From Halopseudomonas xiamenensis (GTDB taxonomy: Bacteria > Pseudomonadota > Gammaproteobacteria > Pseudomonadales > Pseudomonadaceae): a DNA stretch of 60,744 bases. The position numbers were made by a program, and so were the translations under genes. The notes below the pieces were generated by a model. That model worked only from the letters and a program-made list of their open reading frames with translations. It did not search any database and had not been told where the DNA came from. Shown one piece after another: positions 1-9,430 of the stretch; position 1 is the stretch's first letter; every line of letters begins with the position of its first letter. The stretch is taken from contig NZ_JACLGO010000027.1 in NCBI RefSeq assembly GCF_014219065.1, positions 1 to 60,744 on the forward strand, written 5' to 3'.

Positions 1-104
1 CAGCCTCCTATCCCGCCTTTTGGGTTCGCGAGCGAAGGCGAGGAAATACTTTCACGGTCTCGCCTGCGCTACGCCGGCGGGCGGCATGATGCAGCGTACG
101 CCGG

Positions 105-135
105 TTGACCCTCACATCATGGCAAGGTTTACTGT
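105..135 (+). promoter_or_regulatory. CueR-type copper-responsive promoter of copA
   Basis: A -35 box TTGACC (105-110) and a -10 box TACTGT (130-135) are separated by 19 bp, the long spacer typical of MerR-family promoters. Between them lies an interrupted dyad running from ACC to AAGGT that matches the E. coli copA/CueR operator half-sites in sequence and spacing. The promoter points into the copper ATPase 37 bp downstream. CueR itself is not in the window, so the regulator is inferred. Confidence 0.75.
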
Positions 136-171
136 CGAGGCTATATATAGCCACTGCCGCCAGAGGTCCAG

Positions 172-2649
172 ATGAAGGTTCCACTCGAGGATGCAACACC
201 CGCCACACTCAGCCTGCCGATCGAGGGCATGACCTGCGCCTCCTGTGTCGGTCGGGTGGAGAGGGCGCTCGCCCGGGTCGAAGGGGTCGGTGCGGTAACG
301 GTGAACCTGGCTACCGAGCGTGCCGAGATCCAGCCTGCCGGAGCGCTGGATGGCGCGGCGCTGATCCAGGCGGTGGAGAAGGCCGGCTACCAGGCCGTCG
401 CCCGTACCACCGAGCTGGCGATAGAGAACATGACCTGCGCCTCCTGCGTTGGCCGGGTGGAGCGGGTGCTGCGGGCGGTGCCGGGGGTGACCGGGGTGCA
501 GGTGAACCTGGCCACCGAGCGCGCCAGCGTCCAGGGGCTGGCCAGTGATCAGGCGTTGCTGGCGGCGGTGGCCAGGGCCGGTTATCCCGGACGGGTGCTG
601 GGTGATGCCAGCCAGTCCAGCGAGGCCGAGGCCCAGCGCAAGGAGACCGAGCAGAACACGCTGCGCCGTGACCTGCTGATCGCCGCACTGCTGGCGCTGC
701 CGGTGTTCATCATCGAGATGGGCTCGCACATGATCCCGGCCATGCACGAGCTGGTGATGAACAGTATCGGCATGCAGCGCAGCTGGTACCTGCAGTTCGT
801 GCTGACCAGCCTGGTATTGCTGATACCGGGGCGGCGTTTCTATCAGCAGGGCTTCCCGGCGCTGCTGCGCCTGGCCCCGGACATGAACTCGCTGGTGGCG
901 GTCGGCACCTCGGCGGCCTATGCCTATTCGGTGGTGGCGACCTTCGCGCCGGGCCTGCTGCCTGAGGGCACGGTCAACGTGTACTACGAGGCGGCGGCGG
1001 TGATAGTGGCGCTGATCCTGCTCGGCCGTTATCTGGAGGCGCGGGCCAAGGGCCGCACCTCCGAGGCGATCCAGCGGCTGGTCGGGTTGCAGGCCCGGGT
1101 CGCCCATGTCTCGCGCGACGGTGGTATCGAGGACATCCCCATCGGCGAGGTAATGACCGGCGACGTGGTCGAGGTCCGGCCCGGTGAACGGGTGCCGGTG
1201 GATGGTGAGGTGCTGGAGGGCCAGACCTATATCGACGAGTCGATGATCACCGGTGAGCCGGTGCCCGTGGCCAAGACCGCCGGCAGCGAGGTGGTCGGCG
1301 GCACGGTGAACCAGACCGGCGCCTTTACCCTGCGCGCCACCGCCGTCGGTGGCCAGACCGTACTGGCGCAGATCATCCGCCTGGTCGAACAGGCCCAGGG
1401 TTCCAAGCTGCCGATCCAGGCGGTGGTAGACAAGGTGACCATGTGGTTCGTGCCGGCGGTGATGGGTGCGGCGCTGCTGACCTTCCTGGTGTGGCTGGTG
1501 CTGGGCCCGCAGCCGGCGCTGACCTTTGCCCTGGTCAACGCGGTGGCGGTGCTGATCATCGCCTGCCCCTGTGCCATGGGGCTGGCCACGCCGACCTCGA
1601 TCATGGTCGGTACCGGTCGGGGCGCCGAGCTGGGGGTGCTGTTTCGCAAGGGCGAGGCGCTGCAACTGCTCAAGGATGCCGCGGTGGTAGCGGTGGACAA
1701 GACCGGTACCCTGACCGAGGGTCACCCGGTGCTGACCGACCTGGAGGTGGCCAGCGGATTCCAGCGTGAGGTGGTGCTGGGCAGTATCGCCGCGGTGGAA
1801 TCACGTTCCGAGCACCCGATTGCCCGGGCCATTGTCGATGCCGCGCAGCAGCAGGGCATCGCCTTGCCGGCGCTGACCGAGTTCGAGTCGGTCACCGGTA
1901 TGGGCGTTTGCGCCCGTGCCGATGGTATCCCGGTACAGGTCGGCGCCGACCGCTATATGCGCGAGCTGGGGCTGGATGTCGGGGTCTTCGCGCAGACCGC
2001 GCAGCGCCTCGGCAGCGAGGGCAAATCACCGCTGTATGCGGCGATCGACGACCGGTTGGCGGCCATCGTCGCGGTCGCCGACCCGATCAAGCCCAGCACG
2101 CCCGCCGCCATCGAAGCCTTGCACCAGTTGGGCCTCAAGGTGGCGATGATTACCGGCGACAATCAGGTCACCGCCCGCGCCATCGCCGCCCGCCTGGGTA
2201 TCGACGAAGTGGTGGCCGAAGTGCTGCCCGAGGGCAAGGTCGAGGCGGTGCGCCGGCTCAAGGCCGAGCATGGCACCCTGGCCTTCGTCGGTGACGGCAT
2301 CAATGACGCGCCGGCGCTGGCCGAGGCCGACGTCGGCCTGGCCATTGGCACCGGCACCGATGTGGCCATGGAAGCGGCGGATGTGGTGCTGATGTCCGGC
2401 AACCTGCAGGGCGTACCCAATGCCATTGCCCTGTCGCAGGCGACCATCGGCAATATCCGCCAGAACCTGTTCTGGGCCTTCGCCTACAACACTGCACTGA
2501 TTCCGGTGGCGGCGGGGGTGCTGTATCCGTCCCACGGGATTCTGCTGTCACCGATCTTCGCCGCCGGCGCCATGGCCTTGTCCAGCGTGTTCGTGCTGGG
2601 CAACGCGCTGCGCCTGCGGCGGTTCCGGGCGCCGTTACTGCAAGGCTGA
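172..2649 (+). CDS. copA: Copper-exporting P1B-type ATPase CopA
   Basis: The product pumps Cu(I) from cytoplasm to periplasm using ATP. The 825-residue protein starts with two heavy-metal-binding (HMA) domains, each with a GMTCASC or NMTCASC motif (Cys22/Cys25 and Cys89/Cys92). Membrane helices follow, then the ion-binding CPC motif (Cys465-Pro-Cys467), the phosphorylation motif DKTGT (Asp509) and the hinge motif GDGINDAP near residue 705. Length and order are those of CopA. An AGAGG ribosome site precedes the ATG, and a CueR-type promoter lies at 105-135. The 3' end overlaps the convergent LysR gene by 15 bp. Copper specificity follows from the CPC motif and the promoter; Ag(I) is a usual secondary substrate. 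Confidence 0.95.
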   Translation: MKVPLEDATPATLSLPIEGMTCASCVGRVERALARVEGVGAVTVNLATERAEIQPAGALDGAALIQAVEKAGYQAVARTTELAIENMTCASCVGRVERVLRAVPGVTGVQVNLATERASVQGLASDQALLAAVARAGYPGRVLGDASQSSEAEAQRKETEQNTLRRDLLIAALLALPVFIIEMGSHMIPAMHELVMNSIGMQRSWYLQFVLTSLVLLIPGRRFYQQGFPALLRLAPDMNSLVAVGTSAAYAYSVVATFAPGLLPEGTVNVYYEAAAVIVALILLGRYLEARAKGRTSEAIQRLVGLQARVAHVSRDGGIEDIPIGEVMTGDVVEVRPGERVPVDGEVLEGQTYIDESMITGEPVPVAKTAGSEVVGGTVNQTGAFTLRATAVGGQTVLAQIIRLVEQAQGSKLPIQAVVDKVTMWFVPAVMGAALLTFLVWLVLGPQPALTFALVNAVAVLIIACPCAMGLATPTSIMVGTGRGAELGVLFRKGEALQLLKDAAVVAVDKTGTLTEGHPVLTDLEVASGFQREVVLGSIAAVESRSEHPIARAIVDAAQQQGIALPALTEFESVTGMGVCARADGIPVQVGADRYMRELGLDVGVFAQTAQRLGSEGKSPLYAAIDDRLAAIVAVADPIKPSTPAAIEALHQLGLKVAMITGDNQVTARAIAARLGIDEVVAEVLPEGKVEAVRRLKAEHGTLAFVGDGINDAPALAEADVGLAIGTGTDVAMEAADVVLMSGNLQGVPNAIALSQATIGNIRQNLFWAFAYNTALIPVAAGVLYPSHGILLSPIFAAGAMALSSVFVLGNALRLRRFRAPLLQG

Positions 2650-3582
2650 GCCAGCGTGGCTGGCTGACTGCTGCAGGGCGGCCTCGTGCTGCAGCCAGCT
2701 ACGGAAGTCGGCCGATCCCGGCAGGCTGGCGCACTCCGGGCGGTAGACGATGTAGTAGTCCAGCTGCGAGGTGAAGCTGATCCCGGGGAACAGCCGCACC
2801 AGGCGACCGGCGGCCAGGTCGTCATGGGCCATGGCGCTGCGCGCCAGCGCGATGCCATGGCCTTCGGCCGCGGCCTGCAGGACGGCGGCGGAGCTGTTGA
2901 TCTTCATGCCGCGCAACGGCACGCTGCCGGTTACCCCGGCACTGTGCATCCAGGCTTCCCAGGTCGGGAAGCCTGGATGGCCATCCATCGACAGGTCGTG
3001 GATCAGCGTCTCGCGCGCCAGCTGGTGCGGATCATCCAGCGTACCCAGGCGCTGCAGCAGCGCAGGTGAGCACACCGGGTAGACCTCTTCGCTCATCAGC
3101 TTGTCCGCGGCCAGACCCGGCCAGCTGCCGGTACCGTAACGCACCCCGATATGCATCTTCCCGGCGATGAAGTCCACCGGTCTGAGGCTGGTTTCCAGGC
3201 GCACGTCGATATCCGGGCAGAGCGCCTGGAAGTGGTGGATGCGCGGCAACAGCCACTTGGCGGCGAACGCCGGGCTGACGGTCACGCTGAGCGCATAGTT
3301 GGCCGAGCTTTCCTGCAGATACTTGTAACCCAGCGCCAGCCGGTCGAGGCCGGAGCGGATCACCGGCAGTGCCCGTTCGGCGGCTTCGGTCGGTATCAGC
3401 CTGACCGGTCCGCTGGTGGCACGATGGAACAGCGGCTTGCCCAGCCACTGCTCCAGCGAGCGGACCAGTTGGCCGACTGCGGCGGGGGTGACGTTCAATT
3501 CGCTGGCGGCGCCGGCAAAGCTCTGGTGGCGGGCGCTGGCCTCGAATGCGCGCAGGGCGTTGAGATGCGAGGGTAATTTCAT
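2635..3582 (-). CDS. LysR-family transcriptional regulator (GcvA-like)
   Basis: A 315-residue LysR-type regulator. An N-terminal winged helix-turn-helix (about residues 5-65, with [20 protein letters not shown] as recognition region) is followed by a periplasmic-binding-like effector domain. The start of the protein ([20 protein letters not shown]) resembles the GcvA/AmpR subgroup. It is transcribed away from the cupin/MFS pair at 3785-5673, the usual arrangement for a LysR regulator and its target, so it probably controls that pair. It overlaps the end of copA in convergent orientation. The effector cannot be read from the sequence. Confidence 0.88.
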   Translation of the reverse strand: MKLPSHLNALRAFEASARHQSFAGAASELNVTPAAVGQLVRSLEQWLGKPLFHRATSGPVRLIPTEAAERALPVIRSGLDRLALGYKYLQESSANYALSVTVSPAFAAKWLLPRIHHFQALCPDIDVRLETSLRPVDFIAGKMHIGVRYGTGSWPGLAADKLMSEEVYPVCSPALLQRLGTLDDPHQLARETLIHDLSMDGHPGFPTWEAWMHSAGVTGSVPLRGMKINSSAAVLQAAAEGHGIALARSAMAHDDLAAGRLVRLFPGISFTSQLDYYIVYRPECASLPGSADFRSWLQHEAALQQSASHAGSALQ

Positions 3583-3784
3583 GGCGGTAAAGTTTTTCTT
3601 TCCGGATGGAATACTTTATCTGATTTGTCGGGAAGAAGACGTTCGCTGAAAATGCGCTGAAAAAGGCATGGATGCGTGCTTGACGATCCCTGGCAAGGGC
3701 GGATCAGGCAAATCATCATACATATTTTTTCTATCTCATGCAGAGGTTGCCGGGAAACCTCCAGGCCGGACAGGAGCCATAGCC

Positions 3785-4462
3785 ATGCTTGTCAACGCTG
3801 ATTTTTCACGTCGCGCCAGTCTGACGCCGGACCAGTATCAATGGGTGCCTTCGCCCCAGCCCGGTGTTGAGCGGGTGATGCTCGACCGCCTGGGTGCCGA
3901 GTACGGGCATGCCACCAGCCTGGTGCGTTATGCGCCGGGCGTGCACTTTCCCCTGCACCAGCACCCCGGTGGTGAGGAAGTGCTGGTGCTGTCGGGTACC
4001 TGGTGTGAGGGGGCGCAGCAGTATCCGGCGGGTACCTATCTGCGCAACCCACCGGGCTCCAGTCACGCGCCGTTCAGCAGCGAAGGCGCGACGCTGTTCG
4101 TCAAGCTCTGGCAGATGGCCCCGGAGCCAGGCCAGCCGCTGCGCATCGATACCCGCGATCCCGCCGCCTGGAGCCTGGACAATGCGCATGAATGCTGCGA
4201 GTTGTACCGGGACGCGGTCGAGCATGTCTGGCTCCAGCGCCTGGACGCCGGCAGTCGCGTGCTGCCGGCGCTGGTACCTGGCGCCGAGCTGCTGGTGCTG
4301 GATGGTGCCCTGCGCGAGGGCGAAATGCTGTATCCCTCGGGCAGCTGGTTGAGGTTACCCGCCGGGGAATATGCCGGGCTGGTTGCCGCTGACACCCTGG
4401 TAACCCTGTACCTGAAGATCGGCCCGCTCGGCGTCCGCAGTGGGCAGGGGGAGCACCGATGA
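3785..4462 (+). CDS. Two-cupin protein (ChrR-like cupin family)
   Basis: A 225-residue protein with two cupin folds. The first contains the metal-ligand pattern HFPLHQHPGGEE (about residues 58-69), a glycine-rich turn and SSHAPF. The second (about 155-215, from GSRVLPALVPGAELLVLDG) has lost most of the histidines and is probably structural. The start was set at 3785, where AGGAG precedes the ATG; an upstream in-frame ATG at 3668 lacks such a site and would add an uncharacteristic extension. Its stop overlaps the next start (ATGA), so it is coupled to the MFS gene. The family resembles the cupin half of ChrR anti-sigma factors, but no sigma-binding domain is visible. Enzymatic role unknown. 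Confidence 0.75.
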   Translation: MLVNADFSRRASLTPDQYQWVPSPQPGVERVMLDRLGAEYGHATSLVRYAPGVHFPLHQHPGGEEVLVLSGTWCEGAQQYPAGTYLRNPPGSSHAPFSSEGATLFVKLWQMAPEPGQPLRIDTRDPAAWSLDNAHECCELYRDAVEHVWLQRLDAGSRVLPALVPGAELLVLDGALREGEMLYPSGSWLRLPAGEYAGLVAADTLVTLYLKIGPLGVRSGQGEHR

Positions 4463-5673
4463 GCGCGCATGACGGCAGTCTCGATCAGGATGCGCCAGCG
4501 CTGCTGTCCGAGCGCGAGCAACGCGGCAATATCGCCCGTCTGACCCTGGCCCAGGCGCTGGCCGGCGCCAACTCGGTGGTGGTCTATGCCACCGGCGCCA
4601 TCGTCGGCCATATGCTGGCCGCGGACAAGGCGCTGGCGACCCTGCCGATCTCCATCTTCGTGGTCGGTATGGCCGCCTGCATCCTGCCCAGCGGGGTGAT
4701 CGCCCGGCGTCATGGCCGGCGCGCGGCCTTTCTGGTCGGCACCGGGGCCGGGGTCCTGGCCGGGTTGCTGGCGGTCATGCTCGGTTCGTTCTGGCTGTTC
4801 TGCCTGGGCACCTTTTTCGGTGGTGCCTATGCGGCGGTGGTGCTGTCCTTCCGTTTCGCCGCCGCCGATGGCGTCAGTCCGGCCCGGCGCGCCCGGGCGC
4901 TGTCGCTGGTGATGGGTGGCGGCGTTGCCGCCGGCATCGTCGGGCCGCAGCTGGTGAGCCATACCATGTACCTGCTGCCCAACATGTTCATGGCCAGCTT
5001 CCTGGCCCAGGCCCTGGTGGCGGCACTGTCGGCGCTGGTGTTGCTGGGCGTACGGCTGCCGAAGCCGAGCGCGGCGCAGATCGCTGGTGGGCGGCCGCTG
5101 ACGGATATCGTGCGCCAGCCACTGTTCATCATCGCGGTGACCTGCGGTGCGGTGTCCTACCTGCTGATGAACTTCCTGATGACCGCCGCACCGCTGGCCA
5201 TGCAGATGTGCAGCCACTCGCAGCACAGTGCCAACCTGGGGTTGCAGTGGCACGTGATCGCTATGTATGCGCCGAGTTTCTTCACCGGCAGGCTGATCGC
5301 CCGTTTTGGCGCTGGCCGTGTGGTGGCGGCGGGGTTGCTGCTGACGGGTATATCCATCGCCGTGGGGCTGACTGGGATCGAGGTGGCGCATTTCTGGCTG
5401 ACCCTGATCCTGCTGGGTGTCGGCTGGAACTTCGGCTTCGTCGGTGCCTCGGCCATGGTGCTGCAGTGCCATCGACCGGAGGAAAATACCCGGGTGCAGT
5501 CGCTCAACGACTTCATCGTGTTCGGTACCATGGCGGTGGGTTCCTTCGCCTCCGGCGGGGTGCTGGCTGCCTATGACTGGAGCGCGGTGCTCTGGGTCTC
5601 GCTGATCCCGCTGGGGCTGGCGGTGCTGGCTCTGGTGACCACGCCCCCGGAACACCGGGTGCGGGCCAACTGA
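4459..5673 (+). CDS. Major facilitator superfamily transporter
   Basis: A 404-residue integral membrane protein with about 12 hydrophobic segments and the cytoplasmic-loop signature IARRHGRRAAF after helix 2, a variant of the MFS motif A. It overlaps the upstream cupin gene by 4 bp (ATGA), so the two form a coupled unit likely controlled by the divergent LysR gene. Substrate is not predictable; pairing with a cupin suggests uptake or export of a small organic compound. The downstream gap (5674-5808) shows nothing recognisable. Confidence 0.85.
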   Translation: MSAHDGSLDQDAPALLSEREQRGNIARLTLAQALAGANSVVVYATGAIVGHMLAADKALATLPISIFVVGMAACILPSGVIARRHGRRAAFLVGTGAGVLAGLLAVMLGSFWLFCLGTFFGGAYAAVVLSFRFAAADGVSPARRARALSLVMGGGVAAGIVGPQLVSHTMYLLPNMFMASFLAQALVAALSALVLLGVRLPKPSAAQIAGGRPLTDIVRQPLFIIAVTCGAVSYLLMNFLMTAAPLAMQMCSHSQHSANLGLQWHVIAMYAPSFFTGRLIARFGAGRVVAAGLLLTGISIAVGLTGIEVAHFWLTLILLGVGWNFGFVGASAMVLQCHRPEENTRVQSLNDFIVFGTMAVGSFASGGVLAAYDWSAVLWVSLIPLGLAVLALVTTPPEHRVRAN

Positions 5674-5808
5674 GCGGGAGCCCTTATGGGGCACAGTGCA
5701 CCGCCACCTCGATGATCGGCATGATCGCGATAGCTCATGGAAAACCCTTAAGTCCCGGTTAATCGGCAGGTGTCAGTATCTGGACAGGTTTACCGGGAGG
5801 ATGTGAGT

Positions 5809-7605
5809 TTGAGTGTCTATCGACCTGTGCTGATGCTGCTGGTCCTGGCCTTGTGGTCTGGCAACGGCCTTGGAGCCGGCAATGCTTTCCTGCCCTGGAG
5901 CAATGACCAGGGTTTTCTCGAGGCCGGCGAGGTGTTCCAGTTGGAGCCGCCGCAGGCGGCTGGTGATGGCTGGGTGGCGCAGGGGCGTATTGCCGAGGAT
6001 TATTATGTCTACCGCCATTCGCTGCGGCTGGAGGATGCTCAAGGACGGGCCGTCGAGCTGGATATGCCGGAGGGTGTCGCCCGGCATGATGAGTTCTTCG
6101 GCGATACCGAGATCTTCATGGGAGACAGCCTGCAGCTGCGTTTCGCTGCGGCAACCGCGCCGCTGACCCTGCACTGGCAGGGGTGTGCCGAAGCCGGGCT
6201 GTGTTATCCGCCGCAGAGCCTGGCGGTGAGCCTGCCCGGATCATCGCCGGTTGCTGCCGGAGGTGACCGCGGCAGCTCGGCGCCACAGACCGGATCGGCC
6301 ACTCTGGCCGAGGACCAGGCCGCCGCGCAGCGGCTGGCGACGCTCGGGCCGCTGGCCGGTACCGCGCTGTTCTTCGGCTTTGGTCTGCTACTGGCATTCA
6401 CTCCCTGTACCTTGCCGATGATCCCCATAGTGTCGAGCATGGTGGTGGGCAGCCAGGCCCGGCCACGCCGGGCTTTTGCCTTGACCCTGAGTTACGTGCT
6501 GACGATGGCCGGTACCTATGCGCTGCTCGGCGTGGCCGCCGGGCTGGCCGGAGCCAACCTGCAGGCCACCCTGCAGTCGCCCTGGTTGTTGGGAGCCTTT
6601 GCCGCGCTGTTCGTGATTCTCGCCAGCTCGCTGTTCGGTCTGTTCGAACTGCGCCTGCCATCAGTTTTGGTGAACCGGGTCGAGGCCGCCGGGCGTGGCC
6701 AGGCAGGTGGCAGTCTGGCCGGCGCAGCGGCGCTGGGCCTGCTGTCCGCACTGCTGGTCGGCCCCTGCATGACCGCGCCGCTGGCCGGCGCCCTGCTGTA
6801 TATCGGCCAGACCGGCAGTGCCCTGTACGGCGGGCTGGCGTTGTTCGCGCTGGGGCTGGGCATGGGCCTGCCGCTGCTGGTCATCGCGGTGTTCGGTGCC
6901 CGGGTACTGCCCAAACCGGGCGCCTGGATGGACCGGGTGCGGGTGGCGTTCGGCTACGTCATGCTCGGCATGGCGGTGCTGATGCTGGCGCGCTTTCTGC
7001 CGGGCAACATCAGCCTGTTGCTGTGGGGTGCCTGGGCACTGGCGGTGGCGGTCGGCCTGGTTGCCTGGGCCCAGGCGCTGGTGGCCCGGCAGCGATTGGC
7101 CTGGGGCCTGCGTTTCGGTGCGGTGCTGGTCGGGTTGTGGTCGTTGCTGATGTTGGTCGGTGCCGCCTCGGGTGGTGATTCCACATTGCAGCCGCTGGCC
7201 CATCTGCGCGGCGCGGCCCCGGCGGCTGCAGCGGCGCAGCCCGAGTATGTCCAGGCCAAGTCGGTGGCGGAAGTGGATGCACGCCTGGCCGATGCGGCGG
7301 AGCAGGGCCAGTGGACGCTGATCGACTTCTATGCCGACTGGTGCATCAGTTGCCATGTGATCGAGCGCGAGGTGTTCGGCGACCCGGCCGTTGCGGCGCG
7401 GCTGGCGCGCATGCAGGTAGTGCGTCCGGATGTCACGCGCAACGATGCTGCCGACCGCGAGCTGCTCAGGCACTGGGGTGTGCTCGGGCCGCCGACGCTG
7501 ATCCTGGTCAGCCCGGATGGCGAGGAGCACCGCGCGCTGCGGGTGGTTGGCGAGATTCCGGCCAATGACTTCCTGGCACGTCTGGATACGGCGGGTACAC
7601 CATGA
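5809..7605 (+). CDS. dsbD: Thiol:disulfide interchange protein DsbD
   Basis: DsbD moves electrons from cytoplasmic thioredoxin across the inner membrane to periplasmic thiol reductases. A signal peptide precedes the N-terminal immunoglobulin-like domain, which carries the Cys pair in QGCAEAGLCYP. The eight-helix core has one cysteine in FTPCTLPMIPI and the other in LVGPCMTAPLAG. The C-terminal thioredoxin domain has CISC (Cys512/Cys515 from the chosen start). The TTG start at 5809 was chosen because GGGAGG precedes it at good spacing and the signal peptide begins directly; a GTG at 5770 is in frame but has no site. It overlaps the TlpA-like gene (ATGA). With the next two genes it resembles the P. 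aeruginosa PA2478-PA2476 arrangement. Confidence 0.9.
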   Translation: MSVYRPVLMLLVLALWSGNGLGAGNAFLPWSNDQGFLEAGEVFQLEPPQAAGDGWVAQGRIAEDYYVYRHSLRLEDAQGRAVELDMPEGVARHDEFFGDTEIFMGDSLQLRFAAATAPLTLHWQGCAEAGLCYPPQSLAVSLPGSSPVAAGGDRGSSAPQTGSATLAEDQAAAQRLATLGPLAGTALFFGFGLLLAFTPCTLPMIPIVSSMVVGSQARPRRAFALTLSYVLTMAGTYALLGVAAGLAGANLQATLQSPWLLGAFAALFVILASSLFGLFELRLPSVLVNRVEAAGRGQAGGSLAGAAALGLLSALLVGPCMTAPLAGALLYIGQTGSALYGGLALFALGLGMGLPLLVIAVFGARVLPKPGAWMDRVRVAFGYVMLGMAVLMLARFLPGNISLLLWGAWALAVAVGLVAWAQALVARQRLAWGLRFGAVLVGLWSLLMLVGAASGGDSTLQPLAHLRGAAPAAAAAQPEYVQAKSVAEVDARLADAAEQGQWTLIDFYADWCISCHVIEREVFGDPAVAARLARMQVVRPDVTRNDAADRELLRHWGVLGPPTLILVSPDGEEHRALRVVGEIPANDFLARLDTAGTP

Positions 7606-8429
7606 TCAGCGTCGGTCCCTTTCCGCTGCAGGCGGTGATCGTTTCCGGCGCCTTGCTGCTGGCCTGGCTGGTGACCCGCAGCCTGGCCCGGCATATGGCT
7701 GGCGAGCCGTACAAACTCGCTGGTGCGCTGCTGCTGGATGCGTTCTTCTGGGGCCTGCTCGGTGCCCGGCTGGCCTGGATCCTGCTGTGGTGGGAGGAGT
7801 ACAGCGCCGCGCCGGTCAGCATGATCGCCATCGGCGATGGTGGTTTCAGCTGGTGGGCGGGGGTTGCCGTTGCACTGGGCTATGTTGGCTGGCGCAGCCG
7901 CGCCCGGCGCGTGCTGCGGATATCGGTACTGACCGGCGTGCTCAGCGGGGTACTGGCCTGGTTCGCCGCCGGTGCGGTAATCGGCCTGCTGCAGGCGCCG
8001 CCCATGCCCAATCTGGCGCTGGCGACGCTGGACGAGCAGCCCGTCACCCTGGGCGACTATCAGGGCCGGCCAGTGGTGATCAATCTGTGGGCGACCTGGT
8101 GCCCGCCTTGCCGGCGCGAGATGCCGGTATTGCAGCAGGCCCAGGCGCAGTTTCCGCATATCTCCATCGTGCTGGTCAATCAGGGGGAGGACGCCGGACA
8201 GATACAGAGTTTTCTCCAGCAGCAGGGGCTGGAGCTGACCGATGTACTGCTCGATCCCTTCTCCCGCACCATGCACGAAATGGGTGCGCGGGCGCTGCCC
8301 ACCACGCTGTTCTTCGATGCCCAGGGGCGCCTGGTGGACTCGCATATGGGCGAACTCACCATGGGTAGCTTCAAGAGCAAGATATCGCGCCATTTTCCCA
8401 TTCCATCGCCCGATACAGACAAGGAGTAG
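7602..8429 (+). CDS. Membrane-anchored TlpA-type thioredoxin with Lgt-like N-terminal domain
   Basis: A 275-residue fusion. Residues 1 to about 130 form several membrane helices that resemble part of prolipoprotein diacylglyceryl transferase (compare GLLGARLAWIL and GGFSWWAGV with the Lgt GGRLGYVL and HGG regions). The catalytic HGG histidine is not kept, so transferase activity is unlikely. Residues 140-275 are a periplasmic TlpA/ResA-like thioredoxin domain with WCPPC (Cys167/Cys170) and a cis-proline at ALPTT. It overlaps dsbD by 4 bp and is followed 2 bp later by dsbG, so it probably relays electrons from DsbD to a periplasmic substrate or to DsbG. Confidence 0.85.
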   Translation: MISVGPFPLQAVIVSGALLLAWLVTRSLARHMAGEPYKLAGALLLDAFFWGLLGARLAWILLWWEEYSAAPVSMIAIGDGGFSWWAGVAVALGYVGWRSRARRVLRISVLTGVLSGVLAWFAAGAVIGLLQAPPMPNLALATLDEQPVTLGDYQGRPVVINLWATWCPPCRREMPVLQQAQAQFPHISIVLVNQGEDAGQIQSFLQQQGLELTDVLLDPFSRTMHEMGARALPTTLFFDAQGRLVDSHMGELTMGSFKSKISRHFPIPSPDTDKE

Positions 8430-8431
8430 AC

Positions 8432-9202
8432 ATGTTTTCACCACCTTCGCGCCTCGCTGCCAGCCTGGCCACCGGCCTGATGCTGATGGCCGGCTGCAGC
8501 CAGGCGCAGGACCAGCGACCAGCGGCCATCCAGGCTCTGGAACAGCAGGGCCTGACGATCATCCAGGAATTCGATGCCGGAGCGCCGGTACGCACTTTTG
8601 CCGCGGTCGCCGGTGACCGGCCGGTGGCGGTCTATCTCATGCAGGACGGCAGTGCCATCGTTGGCACGCGGCTGGATGCCGACGGCCAGCCGCTGGACGA
8701 TGCCGCCCTGGAGGAACTGGTTGCCAGGCCCATGAGCGACCAGGCCTGGGCGCAGTTGGAGTCCTCCAGTTGGGTACTCGATGGCCAGGCCGATGCGCCG
8801 CGTATCGTCTACACCTTCACCGACGCCAACTGCCCGTTCTGCAACCGTTTCTGGGAGGCCGCACGGCCCTGGGTGGATGCCGGCAAGGTGCAGCTGCGGC
8901 ATGTCATGGTCGGTGTGATCAAGGAGGACAGCCTGACCAAGGCTGCGGCCATTCTCGGTGCCGCTGACCCATCAGCTGCGTTGGCGGAGAACGAACGCAA
9001 GCATCAGCGTGGCGGCATCGCTCCCGCGCGCAGTGTGCCGACCGAGATCGGCAGGCAGCTGGAGGATAACCACCAGTTGATGATGATGCTGGGCTTTCGC
9101 GGCACGCCGGGCATCGTGGTCAAGGATGGCGAAGGGTTGATCAGCAAGCACAACGGCATGCCCCGGCCAGAGGCCTTGGCCGATATCATGGGGCCGCGCT
9201 GA
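8432..9202 (+). CDS. dsbG: Thiol:disulfide interchange protein DsbG
   Basis: A periplasmic dimeric disulfide isomerase/reductase that protects single cysteines. The 256-residue product begins with a signal sequence that may be a lipoprotein one (LMLMAGCSQA). An N-terminal cystatin-like dimerisation domain follows, then a thioredoxin fold with NCPFC (Cys134/Cys137) and the cis-proline loop RGTPGIV. DsbG of E. coli carries CPYC. It is the last gene of the dsbD unit, consistent with DsbD keeping it reduced. AAGGAG precedes the ATG. Confidence 0.88.
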   Translation: MFSPPSRLAASLATGLMLMAGCSQAQDQRPAAIQALEQQGLTIIQEFDAGAPVRTFAAVAGDRPVAVYLMQDGSAIVGTRLDADGQPLDDAALEELVARPMSDQAWAQLESSSWVLDGQADAPRIVYTFTDANCPFCNRFWEAARPWVDAGKVQLRHVMVGVIKEDSLTKAAAILGAADPSAALAENERKHQRGGIAPARSVPTEIGRQLEDNHQLMMMLGFRGTPGIVVKDGEGLISKHNGMPRPEALADIMGPR

Positions 9203-9250
9203 CAGGCGGCGTCAGTGCCCCCGGGGGAGGAACGCTGATCAGATATCGGG

Positions 9251-9275
9251 TTGTCGAGCAGCTGCTCGACGACAA
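9251..9275. repeat. Palindromic REP-like element
   Basis: A near-perfect palindrome built on GTCGAGC/GCTCGAC (core 9253-9270). The same core occurs in the intergenic palindromes near 24.4, 24.5, 27.4 and 45.4 kb. It sits 48 bp after dsbG and may act as a weak terminator or mRNA-stabilising hairpin. The rest of 9203-9430 shows no gene; a second small inverted repeat (GCGCAGTTTCACTGCGC) lies at about 9385-9401. Confidence 0.6.
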
Positions 9276-9430
9276 ACCTCCCTGCCTGCTGGGCGTTGGC
9301 GTAGCGCCACCGCTTTGCTGAACGCCGCAAAATTGATCTGGCGCATCCCACAGCCACTCCGTTTGGCCTATCGTTAGGCTGGTAGCGCAGTTTCACTGCG
9401 CTGATTCGCTTCATGGCAAGGGCTGCACAT

